This document shows, in pieces, positions 57,273-64,000 of a stretch of 64,000 bases of DNA. Made by a program: the position numbers and the translations under genes. The notes under the pieces are model-generated. The model was not told where the DNA came from. It saw nothing but the letters and a program-made list of their open reading frames with translations, and ran no database searches. This DNA comes from Kurthia senegalensis. Lineage in GTDB: Bacteria > Bacillota > Bacilli > Bacillales_A > Planococcaceae. The DNA lies in assembly GCF_000285595.1 (NCBI RefSeq), contig NZ_HE611071.1, positions 1-64,000 on the forward strand, in the 5' to 3' direction. How positions within the stretch are numbered: position 1 is the stretch's first letter; the number at the start of each line of letters is the position of its first letter.

Positions 57273-57596
57273 TTATTTACGTTTTGCTTCTTCGTAACTT
57301 TTTTCGTCTGGATAAAGACGCCCCAACATTTCATCGTATGTATCGTTCCCATAGTCTAGGCAACGACGCACACGTGAAATCGTGGCAGTAGAAGCACCCG
57401 TTTCGTTTTTAATTGCCTCATACGTTTTTTTCAAACGTAATAAATGGGCCACTTCAAAACGTTGCGCTAACGATTGGATTTCGCTAATCGTACATAAATC
57501 ATCAAAAAACTTATAACATTCATCGATGTCTTTTAGTTCTAAAACCGCTTTAAAAAGTTGTTCCGTTTGATGACCACGGATTTTTTCAATTTGCAT
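57273..57596 (-). CDS. yerC: YerC/YecD family TrpR-like DNA-binding protein
   Basis: A 107-residue helical protein of the TrpR superfamily. The helix-turn-helix region reads LKKTYEAIKNETGAST and ATISRVRRCLDYGNDTYDEM. Family members carry no known ligand site for tryptophan; the regulon is unknown. It lies between yerA and pcrB as in B. subtilis. Confidence 0.88.
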   Translation of the reverse strand: MQIEKIRGHQTEQLFKAVLELKDIDECYKFFDDLCTISEIQSLAQRFEVAHLLRLKKTYEAIKNETGASTATISRVRRCLDYGNDTYDEMLGRLYPDEKSYEEAKRK

Positions 57597-57722
57597 GTCA
57601 GATTCCCCCTAACGATTGCATCTGGATTTAAGAATTCTATTATATTTTATCATTTTCAAGTTAATTAAAAAAGGAAAGTTACTTTATTTTACGAAAGTGT
57701 TGCGCGGTGAAGTGTTAAAGAA

Positions 57723-59459
57723 TTAAGAACGCATAACAGATGGGAATAATACACGTTTTTTCATTACATCAAAAATACCACTTTGCGTAATACGAATGTA
57801 CGGTAAATGTGTCGCTTGAAGGAATAATAGCGTGTAAATAAAGTCCCCATGTTGATAGCCGCGCGCTTTAACCGCCTCAATCAATTTCGCTTCTTGCGCA
57901 ATGACATCGACCATCGGCTTCGCAGACATTACGCCGCCAACGTTTAACGCCATACTTTCAATTACTTCTTCATCCTCGACGAGCACGATGCCACCTTGCA
58001 TCTCTTTCATCTTATTAAACGCTTGCAGCATCGCTTTCGTACTTTTACCGATTAAAATAATGTCGCCTGTTGATGAATAGCTCGATGCGAGTCCTTCAAT
58101 ACTCGTCGCAAACCCTTTTAAGAGCGTATTCACATGCCATTTTCCGAAACGGTCAATGAGCATTAAATAACATTCATCATGTTCTTTCGATAACTCGCCC
58201 GCCATCGCCTCAAGTTGAATACGATATGGTTTCGTAATGACGTCATTCACGAGTTCGATTCCAAACGGCATCGAAAATTGGAAGTCTGCATCTGTTAAAT
58301 CAAAATCAAGTTCCAATGCTTTCTGTGCCTCTGCAAACGTACCATCGTCGATACAATGTACTTGTTTGCCATCACGTTTCAACCATGTTCCTTTAGATAG
58401 CACACTAATTGGCGTTGGATTTTTTTCATCTTCTAAAATGTTAATCGTCGCGAATCGACCAGTAGCAATCAAACCGTGCAAACGATCAACATTGTAATAG
58501 CGCGCAATATTGTACGAAGCCATATTGTATGCGAGTGCCGATTCTACGCCTGCTTCTAACGCAATTCGAATACACTCGTCCATGACACCATCTTTATAAA
58601 AATTCGGTGTCGCACCGTCTGTCGTCATCATGACATGGTCAAAAATCGGTACGTTGTCTCGTACGAGTTCTGTTAAAATACCGTGTAAATCTGGACGAAT
58701 AGATGAATTTCTAAGCGTCACATCATACCCGTGTAAAATGCGACTTTTCACTTCTTCCGCATTCATTGCTTCATGGTCACCATCAATGCCACAAAGCTTC
58801 ATTTTTGCGAGTGTTTTGGAAGAAGCACCCGGTAAATGCCCTTCTACTTTTTTACCGTATATATTCGCAAGTTGTAACCAATACAGTAGTTGGTCATCGC
58901 CATCAAGTAATCTTGGCCATGACGTTAATTCACCGACCATTAATACGTCTTTGCGTTCCGCCCATTTTTTTAAATGGTTTCCCGAGAAGCGCTGATGTTC
59001 TTCTAACAACTGTGTTTGTGAGTCTAATCGTACCCACCAATAAAAACTAAACGGTAATGTTTTTAAGTAATCTAGTAATTTAAACGATTCTTTATTTTTC
59101 ATTTGTAGGAAGTACGTTAAATTATCACTAATAAACGTCGTCGTTCCACCTTGTGCTGCATAATCCGCAAAAGATGCCGCATTGTACAATTGGAATGGAT
59201 GAACATGCGGTTCAATATATCCCGGTACGAGTTTTTTTCCACGTACGTCCACGACTTCTGTATTTTCTAAAGTCTCTGGCATATCTGGTCCCGCATAAAC
59301 AATCCTTTCTCCTTTAATCCACACATTTCCTTCGATCCACTGTTTTAAAATACTATGTAAGTATGTCGCATTTTTCAAAACGATTGTCGGACTCGCTTTG
59401 CCGTCTAAAATATTTATTTGTTCATGTACATCATGTAATTTCCACGTAGGTTCAAGCAT
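57723..59459 (-). CDS. yerA: YerA-like adenine deaminase family protein
   Basis: A 578-residue amidohydrolase of the adenine deaminase (AdeC) family. The metal-site opening PGYIEPHVHPF, the conserved EGHLPGAS and MMTTDGATP segments are present. AdeC converts adenine to hypoxanthine; YerA lacks proven activity in B. subtilis, so the substrate is uncertain. I placed the start at the ATG at 59459, 6 bases after AGAGGTGG; 10 further in-frame codons upstream have no site. It follows the purine operon. Confidence 0.85.
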   Translation of the reverse strand: MLEPTWKLHDVHEQINILDGKASPTIVLKNATYLHSILKQWIEGNVWIKGERIVYAGPDMPETLENTEVVDVRGKKLVPGYIEPHVHPFQLYNAASFADYAAQGGTTTFISDNLTYFLQMKNKESFKLLDYLKTLPFSFYWWVRLDSQTQLLEEHQRFSGNHLKKWAERKDVLMVGELTSWPRLLDGDDQLLYWLQLANIYGKKVEGHLPGASSKTLAKMKLCGIDGDHEAMNAEEVKSRILHGYDVTLRNSSIRPDLHGILTELVRDNVPIFDHVMMTTDGATPNFYKDGVMDECIRIALEAGVESALAYNMASYNIARYYNVDRLHGLIATGRFATINILEDEKNPTPISVLSKGTWLKRDGKQVHCIDDGTFAEAQKALELDFDLTDADFQFSMPFGIELVNDVITKPYRIQLEAMAGELSKEHDECYLMLIDRFGKWHVNTLLKGFATSIEGLASSYSSTGDIILIGKSTKAMLQAFNKMKEMQGGIVLVEDEEVIESMALNVGGVMSAKPMVDVIAQEAKLIEAVKARGYQHGDFIYTLLFLQATHLPYIRITQSGIFDVMKKRVLFPSVMRS

Positions 59460-59518
59460 CGTCATCCACCTCTTTTCATTGTTTCTCATTGTTTTTTATT
59501 TTCATTATTTTCTGTCGT

Positions 59519-59532
59519 TGTAAGCGTTACCA
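59519..59532. promoter_or_regulatory. Candidate cre site (CcpA operator) before yerA
   Basis: TGTAAGCGTTACCA matches the cre consensus TGWAANCGNTNWCA with one mismatch. It lies 60 bases before the yerA start, where CcpA binding could affect transcription. No other support. Confidence 0.4.
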
Positions 59533-59567
59533 TCTAATAAACCATTATGCCATAAAAAAACGAAAAA

Positions 59568-59592
59568 AGCTGTCTGAAACATGTAAACAGCT
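59568..59592 (-). terminator. Second terminator between purD and yerA
   Basis: AGCTGT and ACAGCT pair around 13 bases; TTTTTTCG follows on the minus strand. Confidence 0.55.
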
Positions 59593-59692
59593 ACCTTATT
59601 TCAAAAATATTCATCGACAATTTTCATGTTTTTTTGCAAATTAGCAACTTTATCCGTCGTTCATTTTCATTTCATTCACCTACAACGAAAAA

Positions 59693-59726
59693 AGCTGACG
59701 AAAAAGGCAATGCCCTCTCATCAGCT
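59693..59726 (-). terminator. Terminator of the purine operon after purD
   Basis: On the minus strand AGCTGATGA pairs with TCGTCAGCT (one G-T) and runs into TTTTTTCG, 12 bases past the purD stop. Confidence 0.7.
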
Positions 59727-59738
59727 CGTATCATTCTT

Positions 59739-61007
59739 TTATTTCACTTCATGTTCAAATGTGCGCCAACCGATATCACGACGATAGAAAAAATGTGGCC
59801 ATTGTTTTTCATCGATTGCTGCATACACTTGCTGTCCTGCATCTCGCAAACTTTCCGCTGTAGCCGTCACGAGTAATACGCGTCCGCCATTGCCAACGAA
59901 CTGCTCGCCTTCTTTTTTCGCACCTGCGAAGTAAATCGCTATATTTTCTCCTAATCCGTCTAAGTTTGGTAGAGCATGTCCTTTCTCTACCGTATTCGGA
60001 TATCCTTCCGCTGCAATGACAACGCCAAGCATCGCTTCGTCAGACCATTGTAAGTCAAACGGTTGCTCGTCCATTAATGCCATCATAAACAAACCGAAGT
60101 CAGAAGCCATTCTAGGCAACACGACTTGCGTCTCAGGATCACCGAAGCGCGCATTAAATTCAATCACTTTCGGACCATCTGCTGTTAAAATCAATCCTGC
60201 ATACAAAATCCCCGTGAAATTTTTATTTTCTCGTTGCATCGCTTTTACTGTCGGTACGACAATTTCATCGTAAGCACGCTGCACGACTTGTTCTGAAATT
60301 TGTGGTACTGGTGAATACGCACCCATCCCACCTGTATTCGGTCCTTTGTCTCCATCATATGCACGCTTATGATCTTGTGCGATAACCATCGGATAAATTT
60401 GACCGTTGTGGACGAATGACATGTACGAAAATTCTTCACCTTCTAAAAAGTCTTCGATAACGACACGAGAAGATGAATCACCAAAACGTTGATTACCAAT
60501 CATATCACGCACCGCTTCAATCGCTTCTAATTCTGTCATCGCCACGATGACCCCTTTACCTGCTGCTAAACCGTCTGCCTTTACGACAATTGGTGCGCCG
60601 TGCTTTTGAATGTAAAGTGCGGCTTCTTCTGCATCCGTAAACGTTTCATAATGTGCTGTCGGAATATCGTATTTTGCCATTAACTGTTTCGCAAATGACT
60701 TTGATCCTTCAATTTGTGAAGCAGCTTGTGTCGGACCAAAAATACGTAAGCCTTCCGCTTGAAACGCATCGACGATTCCTTCTGCAAGCGGTTGTTCTGG
60801 ACCGACGAATGTCAGTGCAATTTGTTGCTCTTTCGCAAATTGAATTAACGCTTCAAAATCATTTTGTGCAATCGCAACGAGCGTTGCATCTTTCGCCATT
60901 CCGTCATTCCCTGGTGCGACAAAAACTTCTTCTACAGACTGTGCTTCATTAAATTTTTTCGCAATGGCATGCTCACGGCCACCGCTCCCAATTACAAGTA
61001 CTTTCAC
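59739..61007 (-). CDS. purD: Phosphoribosylamine-glycine ligase PurD
   Basis: A 422-residue ATP-grasp enzyme, the second step of purine synthesis. The N-terminal motif VLVIGSGGREHAIA, the ATP-grasp segments KADGLAAGKGVIVA and DHKRAYDGDKGPNTGGMGAY, and NARFGDPETQ are present. The start is a GTG 7 bases after AGGAGG; the frame continues upstream through the hairpin before it, without a ribosome binding site. Last gene of the purine operon. Confidence 0.96.
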   Translation of the reverse strand: MKVLVIGSGGREHAIAKKFNEAQSVEEVFVAPGNDGMAKDATLVAIAQNDFEALIQFAKEQQIALTFVGPEQPLAEGIVDAFQAEGLRIFGPTQAASQIEGSKSFAKQLMAKYDIPTAHYETFTDAEEAALYIQKHGAPIVVKADGLAAGKGVIVAMTELEAIEAVRDMIGNQRFGDSSSRVVIEDFLEGEEFSYMSFVHNGQIYPMVIAQDHKRAYDGDKGPNTGGMGAYSPVPQISEQVVQRAYDEIVVPTVKAMQRENKNFTGILYAGLILTADGPKVIEFNARFGDPETQVVLPRMASDFGLFMMALMDEQPFDLQWSDEAMLGVVIAAEGYPNTVEKGHALPNLDGLGENIAIYFAGAKKEGEQFVGNGGRVLLVTATAESLRDAGQQVYAAIDEKQWPHFFYRRDIGWRTFEHEVK

Positions 61008-61024
61008 AAAAATGCCTCCTGTAA

Positions 61025-61056
61025 AAAAGAACACGCAAGGCCATGCGTGTTCTTTT
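61025..61056 (-). terminator. Terminator-like hairpin between purH and purD
   Basis: On the minus strand AAAAGAACACGCA and TGCGTGTTCTTTT pair perfectly around 6 bases, and six T follow. It fills the 64-base gap between the two genes, so it probably ends part of the transcription before purD, or protects an mRNA end. Confidence 0.7.
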
Positions 61057-61071
61057 GTCATAGTATGAATC

Positions 61072-62607
61072 TTAGTGTTTAAAGTGACGAACGCCCGTTG
61101 TCACCATCGTAATACCCGCTGCATTTGCTACATCAATTGAATCTTGATCACGTTTCGAACCACCTGGATGGATAATCGCTGTAATACCTGCTTTAATTGC
61201 TTCTTCTACCGTATCGGGCATCGGGAAGAAGGCATCGGATGCGAGTGCTGCACCGTGTGCTTTTTCGCCCGCTTGTTCTAAAGCAATTTTAGCTGAGCCT
61301 ACGCGGTTCATTTGACCTGCACCAACGCCAAGTGTCATTTTATCGTCCGTTACGACAATTGCATTTGATTTCACATGCTTCACGACAGACCAGCCAAGTT
61401 TCAATGCTGCCCATTCTGCTTCCGTCGGTTCACGGTCTGTGACCACGTTAATATCTGCTTCGTCAAAACCGTGACGATCTGGTTGTTGGACGAGTAAACC
61501 ACCTTCAACCGATACCGTGTTGAATTGATCTTTCGTATTTTGTTCGAATGAAATCGTTAGTAAGCGAATGTTTTTCTTCACTGTTAATTTTTCGATGGCT
61601 TCTTTCGAGAATGAAGGGGCGATAATAATTTCTAAGAAAATACTCGCTAATTTCTCAGCCGTTTGTGCATCGACTTCACGGTTCAATGCGACAATCCCAC
61701 CGAAAATAGACGTAGAATCTGCTTCATACGCTTCGTTGAATGCTTCTGCAATCGTTTCGCCGACACCGACGCCACAAGGATTCATATGTTTAACAGCGAC
61801 CGCTGCTGGTTGTTTAAATTCCTTAATAATTTGAAGTGCTGCATTCGCATCTTGAATGTTGTTATAAGATAGCTCTTTCCCGTGTAATTGCTCTGCATAA
61901 GCAATCGAGAAATCAGAAGCGAGACGTTTTTGATAGAACGCTGCTTTTTGGTGAGGGTTTTCACCGTAACGTAACGTTTGTTTTAATTCATATGTTAATG
62001 TTAATTGATCTGGGAACTCTTCGCCTACGTAGTCTGTTAAGTAATTTGAAATGTATGAGTCGTAAGCTGCTGTGTGACGGAATACTTTCGCAGCAAGACG
62101 ACGGCGTGTTTCAAGTGTTGTCGTGCCGTCTGCTTTTAATTCTTCCAATACGTTCGCATAATCATTCGCGTCTACGATGACCGATACGTATTTTTGGTTT
62201 TTCGCTGCTGAACGTAGCATTGTAGGACCGCCGATGTCGATGTTTTCGATAGCATCAGCAAATTCTACATTCGGTTTTGAAATTGTTTCAACGAATGGAT
62301 ACAGGTTTACACAAACGATTTCAATTGGAGAAATGCCATGTTCGTTCATTTGTGCTTGATGTTCTGGGTCATCAAATTTTGCAAGAAGACCACCGTGGAT
62401 TAATGGGTTTAACGTTTTAACACGTCCGCCTAAAATTTCAGGGAAGTTCGTTACTTCATCGACAGCTGTTACCGCCACACCATTTTCTTGTAGATGTTTT
62501 TTCGTGCCACCAGTTGATAAAATTTCATAGCCTAATGTTTCTAATTCCTTCGCAAATTCTAAAACTCCAGTTTTATCAGAAACACTGATTAATGCTCTTT
62601 TCGTCAC
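61072..62607 (-). CDS. purH: Bifunctional AICAR formyltransferase/IMP cyclohydrolase PurH
   Basis: A 511-residue enzyme for the last two steps of IMP synthesis. The N-terminal MGS-like cyclohydrolase domain (1-195) begins [19 protein letters not shown]; the transformylase domain follows with the Lys-His active site region [11 protein letters not shown] and [11 protein letters not shown]. The start is a GTG, 8 bases after AAGGAGG. In most Bacilli purH follows purN with almost no gap; here 108 bases separate them. Confidence 0.96.
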   Translation of the reverse strand: MTKRALISVSDKTGVLEFAKELETLGYEILSTGGTKKHLQENGVAVTAVDEVTNFPEILGGRVKTLNPLIHGGLLAKFDDPEHQAQMNEHGISPIEIVCVNLYPFVETISKPNVEFADAIENIDIGGPTMLRSAAKNQKYVSVIVDANDYANVLEELKADGTTTLETRRRLAAKVFRHTAAYDSYISNYLTDYVGEEFPDQLTLTYELKQTLRYGENPHQKAAFYQKRLASDFSIAYAEQLHGKELSYNNIQDANAALQIIKEFKQPAAVAVKHMNPCGVGVGETIAEAFNEAYEADSTSIFGGIVALNREVDAQTAEKLASIFLEIIIAPSFSKEAIEKLTVKKNIRLLTISFEQNTKDQFNTVSVEGGLLVQQPDRHGFDEADINVVTDREPTEAEWAALKLGWSVVKHVKSNAIVVTDDKMTLGVGAGQMNRVGSAKIALEQAGEKAHGAALASDAFFPMPDTVEEAIKAGITAIIHPGGSKRDQDSIDVANAAGITMVTTGVRHFKH

Positions 62608-62715
62608 AATAAGTTCCTCCTTAGATTATGTACAACCATTTAGTTGCTTGCCTTTTCCACAAACGCTTTAGTCAACTAATATAATAAAGTATTTATTTCA
62701 TCTTACAATAAATTT
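62608..62715 (-). other. Gap between purN and purH
   Basis: A 108-base, very A/T-rich spacer inside the operon. On the minus strand TTGTAA, 18 bases and TTATAT could be a weak promoter. No hairpin, riboswitch or frame with a ribosome binding site is visible. Confidence 0.4.
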
Positions 62716-63279
62716 TCAAGAATTAAATAAATTTTGCAAAACTTCTGGATATAAAATATGTTCCATCGCATGAATCGCCGCTTCTGTTTGCTCACGGTCA
62801 CCTTCAACGACTTCTACAGCACGTTGTTGAATAATGCGTCCAGTATCCATTCCTTCATCTACGTAATGAACGGTCACACCCGTTACTTTTACACCGTGTG
62901 CAAGCGCTTGTCCAATCGCATCTTTTCCAGGGAAAGATGGCAATAAAGAAGGGTGAATATTTACGATATGATCTGCATATGCACCGAGTAAAACAGGTCC
63001 AATGAGTCGCATATAGCCTGCTAAGATGAGCCAGTCTATATCGTATTTTTTTAACTCAGCTAAAATAGCTTGTTCATACGCTTCTTTCGTTTCAAATGCT
63101 TTTGGACTTAATGCCAAAACCGGGATATCATATTTTTTCGCGCGCTGGATGACAAACGCGTCTACTCGATCTGTCACGACTAGACGTATGTTTGCTGCAA
63201 TTTTCCCTTCCGTAACGTATCGCTGAATCGCTTCGTAATTTGAGCCACTACCTGATGCAAAAAGTGCAAGATTCGTCAT
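62716..63279 (-). CDS. purN: Phosphoribosylglycinamide formyltransferase PurN
   Basis: A 187-residue enzyme that transfers formate from 10-formyl-THF to GAR. The N-terminal motif LALFASGSGSNYEAI binds phosphate, and the catalytic Asn-His-Asp set lies in HIVNIHPSLLPSFPG and HYVDEGMDTGRII. Its start overlaps the purM stop by one base, so the two are coupled. Confidence 0.96.
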   Translation of the reverse strand: MTNLALFASGSGSNYEAIQRYVTEGKIAANIRLVVTDRVDAFVIQRAKKYDIPVLALSPKAFETKEAYEQAILAELKKYDIDWLILAGYMRLIGPVLLGAYADHIVNIHPSLLPSFPGKDAIGQALAHGVKVTGVTVHYVDEGMDTGRIIQQRAVEVVEGDREQTEAAIHAMEHILYPEVLQNLFNS

Positions 63280-64000
63280 TACACAAGACTCCCATCATGC
63301 TCTCCGTTGAAAAGGACGCCTTCACCTTTTACAACTTTACCAATCGCATAAGCTTTTTCACCGTGACGTGCTACGACTGAAATGACTTTTTCTACGTCTG
63401 CAGCAGGAACCGCTACGACATAGCCAATTCCCATATTAAATACGTTAAATAAATCTTTTTGTTGAAGTTCGCCTTGCTGTGCTAAAAAGTCGAAAATCGG
63501 TAATACAGGCCAAGAGCCCAGTTCAATTTCCGTCGCTAAACCATCTGGCATCATACGTGGTAAATTTTCATAAAAGCCACCACCTGTGACGTGTGCCATC
63601 CCGTGAACGTCTACTTCTTTTAACAAATCGAGTACGGGTTTCGCATAAATTTTCGTCGGTGTAAGTAATGCTTCACCGATCGGACCAAGCGCTTCGTAAC
63701 CTTCTACGACTTGGTCAGGTGTATACCCCTTATCTGTGAACACAATTTTACGTACTAATGAGTATCCATTCGAATGAACACCACTTGATGCGATACCGAC
63801 TAAAACGTCGCCTTCTACGATACGTTCGCCTGTCACAATATCTTTCTTCTCACAAGCGCCAACTGCGAACCCTGCTAAATCGTATTCATCTTCTTCGTAA
63901 AGACCTGGCATTTCCGCTGTCTCACCGCCGATTAAAGCTGCACCTGATTGTACACAGCCATCTGCAACACCTTTTACGATCTGTTCAATTTTCTCTGGGA
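63279..64000 (-). CDS. purM: Phosphoribosylformylglycinamidine cyclo-ligase PurM (partial)
   Basis: The C-terminal 240 or so codons of PurM, which makes AIR in purine synthesis. The frame is open to the right edge, so the start is outside the window; visible near the edge are [14 protein letters not shown], then [12 protein letters not shown], the conserved active-site region. [14 protein letters not shown] and [14 protein letters not shown] follow. It overlaps purN by one base. Confidence 0.96.
   Translation of the reverse strand, partial: PEKIEQIVKGVADGCVQSGAALIGGETAEMPGLYEEDEYDLAGFAVGACEKKDIVTGERIVEGDVLVGIASSGVHSNGYSLVRKIVFTDKGYTPDQVVEGYEALGPIGEALLTPTKIYAKPVLDLLKEVDVHGMAHVTGGGFYENLPRMMPDGLATEIELGSWPVLPIFDFLAQQGELQQKDLFNVFNMGIGYVVAVPAADVEKVISVVARHGEKAYAIGKVVKGEGVLFNGEHDGSLV

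Overview
The window looks like a chromosomal segment of a low-GC, motile, Gram-positive bacterium of the order Bacillales. Strong AGGAGG-type ribosome binding sites, frequent TTG and GTG starts, GatCAB, PerR, CshB, HemAT, CamS and YfhH/YfhJ/YfkK-type proteins all fit this. The order of recognisable genes largely follows the Bacillus subtilis arc from ygxA/perR down to the purine operon, read backwards, while the ligA-camS and perR-bcp neighbourhoods resemble Staphylococcus. A Planococcaceae-like member is my best guess; the family is an inference. No prophage, CRISPR array or large island is visible.

Layout. 1-188: tandem sigma-A promoters pointing off the left edge, probably those of an rRNA operon. 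189-9806: YgxA-like protein, PerR, a hydroxyacid dehydrogenase, Bcp peroxiredoxin, an ArAE membrane protein, an ABC exporter, a DUF402 protein, MutY, YfhP and YfhJ. 9806-17314: YfhH, RecX, a YfhF-like epimerase, an RlmCD-type rRNA methyltransferase, an MFS exporter with a long structured leader, an SE1561-family protein and class I fumarase. 17500-23003: a PfeT/ZosA-type metal-efflux ATPase under a PerR-like box, a YihY protein, a YtxH protein, a DUF1128 protein and the MotAB stator. 23217-33860: two AmpS aminopeptidases, MreBH, carbonic anhydrase, a GNAT enzyme, PPK2, an orphan membrane protein, Map, ThiT behind a TPP riboswitch, and CshB. 33977-39648: an FbpA-like small protein, HemAT with a CZB-like tail, a YehS-type protein, several unknowns, a LuxR-type regulator and YfiT. 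39755-52136: RlmCD, DgkB, a thioredoxin-fold protein, an MFS transporter, GatCAB, a three-gene surface-glycosylation cluster and CamS. 52153-64000: LigA, PcrA, PcrB, YerC, YerA, then purD, purH, purN and purM of the purine operon, running off the right edge.

Functional themes are peroxide and iron homeostasis (PerR, Bcp, PfeT and probable PerR boxes), DNA repair (MutY, RecX, PcrA, LigA), translation (GatCAB, two 23S rRNA methyltransferase paralogues), purine synthesis, and taxis or motility (HemAT, MotAB).

Three observations stand out. First, a dispersed repeat occurs three times, each time between two convergent genes. Its terminator-like hairpin keeps its pairing while its sequence changes. 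One copy has been entered by an IS3-family element with a GAT target duplication, and that element carries a further structured repeat. Second, four genes (recX, the yfhF-like gene, gatA and a small FbpA-like gene) each need a single-base change in an A/T homopolymer to be read through. Because GatA is normally essential, sequencing error is the simplest explanation. Third, HemAT carries a CZB-like C-terminal domain whose zinc-binding Cys position is Thr.
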